Below, piece after piece: positions 8,612-12,035 of a DNA stretch of 12,035 nt (positions are counted from its first letter, which is position 1; each line of letters starts with the position of its first letter). Source of the stretch: Methanobacterium sp. (GTDB lineage: Archaea; Methanobacteriota; Methanobacteria; Methanobacteriales; Methanobacteriaceae); NCBI GenBank assembly GCA_021372715.1, contig JAJFTX010000044.1, forward strand, positions 1-12,035, written 5' to 3'. The position numbers were made by a program, and so were the translations under genes. The notes under the pieces are model-generated. The model saw only the letters and a list, made by a program, of their open reading frames with translations. It searched no databases and was not told where the DNA came from.

Positions 8612-8836
8612 TTATTCTAATTCTAACATTCTTTCCACCATCATTTCACAAAAGAGAAGATCATCAACGGTGGCCAGGATGGTTTTAAGGGATTGACCTT
8701 TTATATTACATAATAATCTATTATTAAGTATACATGAATTAATAAATTCCATATTATCTGGTTTAAGTGATTTGGAAGCATTAACAGCCTGTTCGGCTGT
8801 TTGATATTCGAAGCTAATCTTAGCTTTAATTTGCAT
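8612..8836 (-). CDS. KEOPS complex Pcc1-like subunit
   Basis: A 74-residue protein of the Pcc1/CTAG family. KEOPS (Kae1, Bud32, Cgi121, Pcc1) places t6A on A37 of tRNAs that read ANN codons, and Pcc1 forms the dimer that bridges two Kae1 units. The pattern seen is a first beta strand IKAKISFEY, an AEQAVNASKSLKPDN helix-turn and a late ATVDDLLFCE helix, typical of archaeal Pcc1. The size is also right for the family. The gene is first in a unit with serS 41 bases downstream. No Shine-Dalgarno sequence precedes the ATG; a TATA box about 26 bases upstream suggests a leaderless transcript. The short length limits certainty, but the SL-PDN and ATVDDLL signatures are distinctive. Confidence 0.85.
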   Translation of the reverse strand: MQIKAKISFEYQTAEQAVNASKSLKPDNMEFINSCILNNRLLCNIKGQSLKTILATVDDLLFCEMMVERMLELE

Positions 8837-8858
8837 AGTTAAATTAGGGGAGCCATAG

Positions 8859-8866
8859 TTTATAAA
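8859..8866 (-). promoter_or_regulatory. TATA box of the pcc1-serS unit
   Basis: TTTATAAA, preceded on the minus strand by CTGAAATC as a possible BRE. Its centre lies about 26 bases before the Pcc1 ATG at 8836, so transcription should start at or within a few bases of the start codon. Confidence 0.6.
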
Positions 8867-9158
8867 GATTTCAGTAATTATATCTATCTAGCTAATTTAA
8901 GGGGTCTTCACCATTTTAAAGGACTTTAATTTTTATGAACACTATTTATGGTCTAATAAACGCTGGTAGTAACCATTAATATCTAATTATCTGATTTTTA
9001 ATAGGAATTCATTGAACTAATGGGGTTAAGCTCTGAATTTTCTATGTATCGAATACTTTATAAGTCGGGGATCATATAAATGCCAGTGTACTGAAAGGGT
9101 TACAACTACCCCTCCTTTTCCAATTATTGCAGTTACATCTATCACTTATAATCGGATG
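8867..9158. other. Long AT-rich spacer between pcc1 and rpl10e, with a possible extra promoter
   Basis: This is most of the 474-base gap between divergent genes. I find no tRNA, no conserved reading frame and no C/D-box pair. One patch stands out: a good TATA box, CTTTATAAG (9056-9064, + strand), followed by a more GC-rich stretch (9065-9115) with CAGT-GT-ACTG (9085-9094), a GGGT/ACCC pair (9097-9100 and 9108-9111) and a short T-run (9116-9119). This could be a distal promoter giving rpl10e a long leader, or a very small RNA. Neither is established. Confidence 0.3.
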
Positions 9159-9262
9159 TTTTAGGTAATAATCAAAGGATTATAAATTTAGGTTAATTAA
9201 AGAGCCTAAATATAAATTTAAGGATTGATCAGTGATTAGATAATTTAGGATTATTTGATCAA
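9159..9262. repeat. Four degenerate direct repeats upstream of rpl10e
   Basis: Copies begin at 9159 (TTTTAGG), 9186 (ATTTAGG), 9216 (ATTTAAGG) and 9243 (ATTTAGG), spaced 27, 30 and 27 bp. Each is followed 10-15 bases after its start by ATCA or ATTA. The last two include the palindromic TGATCA (9226-9231 and 9256-9261), exactly 30 bp apart. The 10-mer TATAAATTTA also occurs twice, 30 bp apart (9181-9190 and 9211-9220). ATTTAGG (9186-9192) and CCTAAAT (9205-9211) form an inverted repeat as well. The array could be a set of regulator sites overlapping the promoter. In AT-rich DNA chance must be kept in mind. Confidence 0.45.
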
Positions 9263-9276
9263 CAATCTTTATTAAG

Positions 9277-9286
9277 CTTATAAATA
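9277..9286 (+). promoter_or_regulatory. TATA-like box just upstream of rpl10e
   Basis: CTTATAAATA lies 25-34 bases before the ATG at 9311. If used, transcription would start around 9304-9309 and lose the GGAGG at 9299-9303. Either the mRNA is leaderless from this box, or one of the upstream TATAAATTTA copies (9181 or 9211) is the real promoter. Confidence 0.4.
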
Positions 9287-9298
9287 TAAAATTTTTAA

Positions 9299-9303
9299 GG
9301 AGG
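9299..9303 (+). promoter_or_regulatory. Ribosome binding site of rpl10e
   Basis: GGAGG seven bases before the ATG. Its strength fits a highly expressed ribosomal protein and argues that at least some transcripts begin well upstream. Confidence 0.8.
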
Positions 9304-9310
9304 ACCTATA

Positions 9311-9793
9311 ATGGTTAGAGCATACACTAGAAAAGATTATATAAGGAAAATTCCTGGTTCCAGGATAGTTCAATATGATATGGGAAATCTATCAGCAGAA
9401 TTCCCTTTAACAGTAAGTTTAGCGGTAAAAGAACCGGCAGAACTATCACACAATGCACTTGAAGCAGCTAGGATTGCATCAAACAGATATATGCAGAGAA
9501 AATCTGGAAGAATGGGTTACCATCTTAAAATAAGAGTATATCCTCATCATATAGTAAGAGAAAACCCCATGGCCACCGGAGCAGGGGCAGACCGTGTTCA
9601 GGATGGTATGAGAAAAGCATTTGGAAAGCCTGTAAGTTCAGTAGCTTTAGTAAAGACCAATCAGAAGATACTAACCATAAGAACCAATAAAAGGAACTTT
9701 AAAGATGCTAAAGAGGCTTTGAGAAGGGCTGCTATGAAATTCCCCGTTTCCTGCAGGATAGTAATTGATAAAGGCGCAGAACTGGTGAAGTAG
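9311..9793 (+). CDS. rpl10e: 50S ribosomal protein L10e (uL16)
   Basis: The 160-residue archaeal counterpart of bacterial L16, a component of the large ribosomal subunit near the central protuberance and the A-site tRNA. Full length for the family, from MVRAYTRKDYIRKIPGSRI to the lysine terminus. Recognisable family segments are the basic N-terminus, SGRMGYHLKIRVYPHHIVRENP in the middle (residues 65-86), the flexible loop ATGAGADRVQDGMRKAFGKP (88-107) and a basic C-terminal helix. It stands alone here, not in a ribosomal operon, with a strong Shine-Dalgarno sequence and its own upstream region and terminator. Confidence 0.97.
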   Translation: MVRAYTRKDYIRKIPGSRIVQYDMGNLSAEFPLTVSLAVKEPAELSHNALEAARIASNRYMQRKSGRMGYHLKIRVYPHHIVRENPMATGAGADRVQDGMRKAFGKPVSSVALVKTNQKILTIRTNKRNFKDAKEALRRAAMKFPVSCRIVIDKGAELVK

Positions 9794-9810
9794 TTAAAAA
9801 ATGGATTAGT

Positions 9811-9876
9811 GATGAAAAAATTGCTATAATCTCTAATAAATAATTTTCATCATCATTTATTAATTAAATTTTTTTT
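9811..9876 (+). terminator. Probable terminator of rpl10e
   Basis: GATGAAAA (9811-9818) pairs with TTTTCATC (9844-9851) in an 8-bp stem with a long AT-rich loop, and a run of eight T follows at 9869-9876. The T-run is the stronger part of the evidence; the stem may be incidental. It separates rpl10e from ppsA. Confidence 0.55.
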
Positions 9877-9938
9877 AAATCATAAAAAGTAACATTAATT
9901 TAAAAAAAGTAGTTTAAAAAATAAGAAGAGTGTTTAGC

Positions 9939-12035
9939 ATGAAGCCTGTCGAATTTTTTGAAGAATTAGCCAAGGAAGATGTGGACATTGCCGGTGGAAA
10001 AGGAGCCAATTTAGGAGAACTCACCCAAGCGGGAATACCGGTACCTCCAGGATTTGTGATAACATCCAGAACCTACGACGAATTTATGAAAGAAACAGGG
10101 ATATTCGATGAGGTCATGGATATACTGGATTCAATAGATGTTAATAATAATCAGGAACTTCAGCAAGCCGCTCGAAACATCAAAAGCATAATAAATGAGA
10201 CGGAAATACCGGATCATATCGAAACTATTATAATTGAAGCATACAATGCATTATGCCATAGAATTGGAAGGGAAGATGCATATGTTGCTGTTAGATCATC
10301 TGCAACAGCTGAAGATCTGCCCGAAGCATCATTCGCCGGACAACAGGACACTTACCTTAATATAAGGGGTGAGGATGATCTTTTAAAATATGTCAGAAAA
10401 TGTTGGGCTTCTCTTTTTGGAGCAAGAGCCATATTTTATCGTGAAGAAAACAACTTCGACCATTCTAAAGTCTACATCGCAGTAGTGGTACAGGAGATGG
10501 TGGAAGCAGAAAAAGCAGGTGTCATGTTCACAGTACACCCCTCTACCGGTGAAGAGAAAATACTCATCGAAGCAGCTTGGGGTCTAGGAGAAGCTGTAGT
10601 GTCTGGAACTGTAACTCCAGATACCATCTGGGTGGATAAAGAGAGTGGGGAGATTCTGGACTACCAGATCAGTGAGAAAAATATCTTATTCCAGAGAAAC
10701 CCGGAAGCAGGAAACACAGTTAAAATGCAGGTTCCAGAAGATCTGAAAAATAAAAAAGTTTTAAGCTCTCTAGAAATAGCTAAGCTCACCCAGTTAGGTA
10801 AAAGAATCCAAGAACACTACGATTTTCCCCAGGATACAGAGTGGGCTATAGAATCAGGTAAAGTTTACATGCTACAGTCCCGACCAGTAACCACTTTGGG
10901 AAAAATATCCCAAGATGTGGATGAACAAGAAGAAGTTGAAAGAACAATAATAACCAAAGGATTAGGAGCAAGCCCTGGAATGGCTTCAGGACAGGTAAAA
11001 ATTATTAAAAATACAGATGAACTGGATAAAATCCAAAAAGGCGATATATTAGTAACAGTGATGACCACACCAGATATGGTACCGGCTATGAAAAGGGCCA
11101 ATGGAATAATAACAGATGAAGGCGGAGTTACTTGTCACGCAGCCATCGTATCACGAGAACTAGGAATACCCTGTGTAGTTGGAACAGGAGAAGCCACTAA
11201 AATCCTCAAAGAAAACACTGTTGTAACCCTGGATGGGAACAAAGGAATAATTTACCAGGGTAAGATCGTAGAGGAATCCACCCCACAGGAGGAAGAAAAA
11301 GCCAAACCCACCATAGTTCAGCAGTCCATCTTAACAGTAACCGAAGTAAAAGTAAATGTAAGCATGCCTGAAGCAGCTAAAAAAGCATCTGAAACAGGAG
11401 CTGATGGAGTAGGGCTTCTCAGGACCGAGCATATGATGTTAACCACTGGAGTTCATCCCAAAAAATTTATTTTGGAAGGAAATGAAGATGAACTGATTAA
11501 GGTGCTGGTGGAAAATATACTGAAGGTTGCAGATGCATTTTACCCAAAACCAGTTTGGTACAGGACTTTAGATGCTCCCACAGATGAGTTTAAGTCTTTA
11601 GAAGGTGGTGAAGGAGAGCCTTATGAACATAATCCTATGTTGGGCTGGAGAGGCATCAGAAGGGAACTTGATGAACCTGAAATTCTCAAAGCCGAATTTA
11701 AAGCCATAAAAAAACTGCACGAACAGGGTTACACTAACATAGGTATCATGTTACCATTGGTACAGCATCCCGACGAACTTAAACAAGCTAAGAAATTAGC
11801 TAGGGAAGTAGGATTAAAACCTCAGAAAAACGTTGAATTTGGAGTAATGGTGGAGACTCCCGCAGCAGCTATGATCATAGAAGACTTTATAGCCGAAGGA
11901 TTAGACTTTGTAAGCTTTGGAACAAATGATTTAACCCAATATACCCTAGCCATTGACCGTAACAATGAGAATGTGGCTGATCTTTACACCGAAAAACACC
12001 CCGCAGTTTTAAAGCTTATAGAAAGAGTAATTAAG
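9939..12035 (+). CDS. ppsA: Phosphoenolpyruvate synthase (pyruvate, water dikinase), 3' end outside the window
   Basis: Converts pyruvate, ATP and water to phosphoenolpyruvate, AMP and phosphate; in an autotrophic methanogen this feeds gluconeogenesis from CO2-derived pyruvate. The reading frame is open for 699 codons up to the window edge. Domain order: N-terminal nucleotide-binding domain with GGKGANLGEL (19-28) and RSSATAEDLPEASFAGQQ (from R119), the phosphohistidine domain with GGVTCHAAIVSREL and catalytic His400, and the C-terminal TIM-barrel with LLRTEH, HNPMLGWRGIRR, VMVETPAAA and GTNDLTQYTLAIDR. The last stretch, with the active-site cysteine found in family members of about 760 residues, is cut off by the window, not missing from the gene. 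ATG 9939 is supported by GAAGAGTG upstream with the usual eight-base spacing after GAG, and by the family N-terminus. The 145-base gap to rpl10e holds a terminator and AT-rich promoter-like sequence. Confidence 0.96.
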   Translation, partial: MKPVEFFEELAKEDVDIAGGKGANLGELTQAGIPVPPGFVITSRTYDEFMKETGIFDEVMDILDSIDVNNNQELQQAARNIKSIINETEIPDHIETIIIEAYNALCHRIGREDAYVAVRSSATAEDLPEASFAGQQDTYLNIRGEDDLLKYVRKCWASLFGARAIFYREENNFDHSKVYIAVVVQEMVEAEKAGVMFTVHPSTGEEKILIEAAWGLGEAVVSGTVTPDTIWVDKESGEILDYQISEKNILFQRNPEAGNTVKMQVPEDLKNKKVLSSLEIAKLTQLGKRIQEHYDFPQDTEWAIESGKVYMLQSRPVTTLGKISQDVDEQEEVERTIITKGLGASPGMASGQVKIIKNTDELDKIQKGDILVTVMTTPDMVPAMKRANGIITDEGGVTCHAAIVSRELGIPCVVGTGEATKILKENTVVTLDGNKGIIYQGKIVEESTPQEEEKAKPTIVQQSILTVTEVKVNVSMPEAAKKASETGADGVGLLRTEHMMLTTGVHPKKFILEGNEDELIKVLVENILKVADAFYPKPVWYRTLDAPTDEFKSLEGGEGEPYEHNPMLGWRGIRRELDEPEILKAEFKAIKKLHEQGYTNIGIMLPLVQHPDELKQAKKLAREVGLKPQKNVEFGVMVETPAAAMIIEDFIAEGLDFVSFGTNDLTQYTLAIDRNNENVADLYTEKHPAVLKLIERVIK

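Noticed and set aside
8837..9310. Search for a tRNA in the longest spacer
   Set aside because: No GTTCRA T-loop with matching stems and no acceptor pairing found.
9808..9860. GTGATGA and ATGATGA motifs that could be box C of a C/D guide RNA
   Set aside because: No box D (CTGA) at a suitable distance on either strand; the sequence is better explained as a terminator stem and T-run.
11976..12035. PpsA apparently lacking its catalytic cysteine region
   Set aside because: The gene simply runs past the window edge; the frame is open to the last base.

Overview
The window is chromosomal DNA from a hydrogenotrophic methanogenic archaeon. The best fit is the order Methanobacteriales, most likely a mesophilic Methanobacterium-like organism. 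This rests on an mvhA-mvhB hydrogenase/polyferredoxin pair, a methanogen-type (type 2) seryl-tRNA synthetase, ribosomal protein L10e, a Pcc1-like KEOPS subunit, an archaeal long-type FKBP, AT-rich spacers with TATA boxes, and GGAGG/GGTGAT ribosome binding sites. The low-GC codon use argues against thermophilic Methanothermobacter. The genus is inferred, not proven.

Layout. Positions 1-2681 (+) hold the end of the mvh operon: mvhA, the NiFe large subunit of the F420-non-reducing hydrogenase, then mvhB, a polyferredoxin with 12 cluster motifs. A hairpin and T-run terminator follow. Positions 2808-4687 (-) hold a class I-type dihydroorotase (pyrC) and, upstream of it, a small predicted lipoprotein of unknown function. 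Diverging from the lipoprotein is a + strand pair (4776-6748): a HIGH-motif nucleotidyltransferase related to TmcAL/YlbM, which overlaps by 10 bases a long FKBP-type prolyl isomerase with a Glu-rich tail. Converging on that pair is a - strand unit (8836 to 6939): a Pcc1-like KEOPS subunit gene followed by serS. A 474-base spacer then leads to rpl10e (9311-9793, +), a terminator, and the first 699 codons of ppsA (phosphoenolpyruvate synthase), which runs off the window.

How the genes fit together. Mvh hydrogenase oxidises H2 and feeds electrons to heterodisulfide reductase, the core energy-conserving step of hydrogenotrophic methanogenesis. PpsA starts gluconeogenesis from pyruvate made by CO2 fixation. 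PyrC serves pyrimidine synthesis. SerS, Pcc1, L10e and possibly the TmcAL-like protein belong to translation and tRNA metabolism.

The window is mostly core genes with no sign of a mobile element, defence island, CRISPR array or tRNA gene. The points most worth a second look are four degenerate repeats spaced 27-30 bp apart upstream of rpl10e, the probable CTG start of the TmcAL-like gene and its unknown archaeal role, a cluster motif in MvhB that lacks one cysteine, and several promoters placed so that the mRNA would be almost leaderless.
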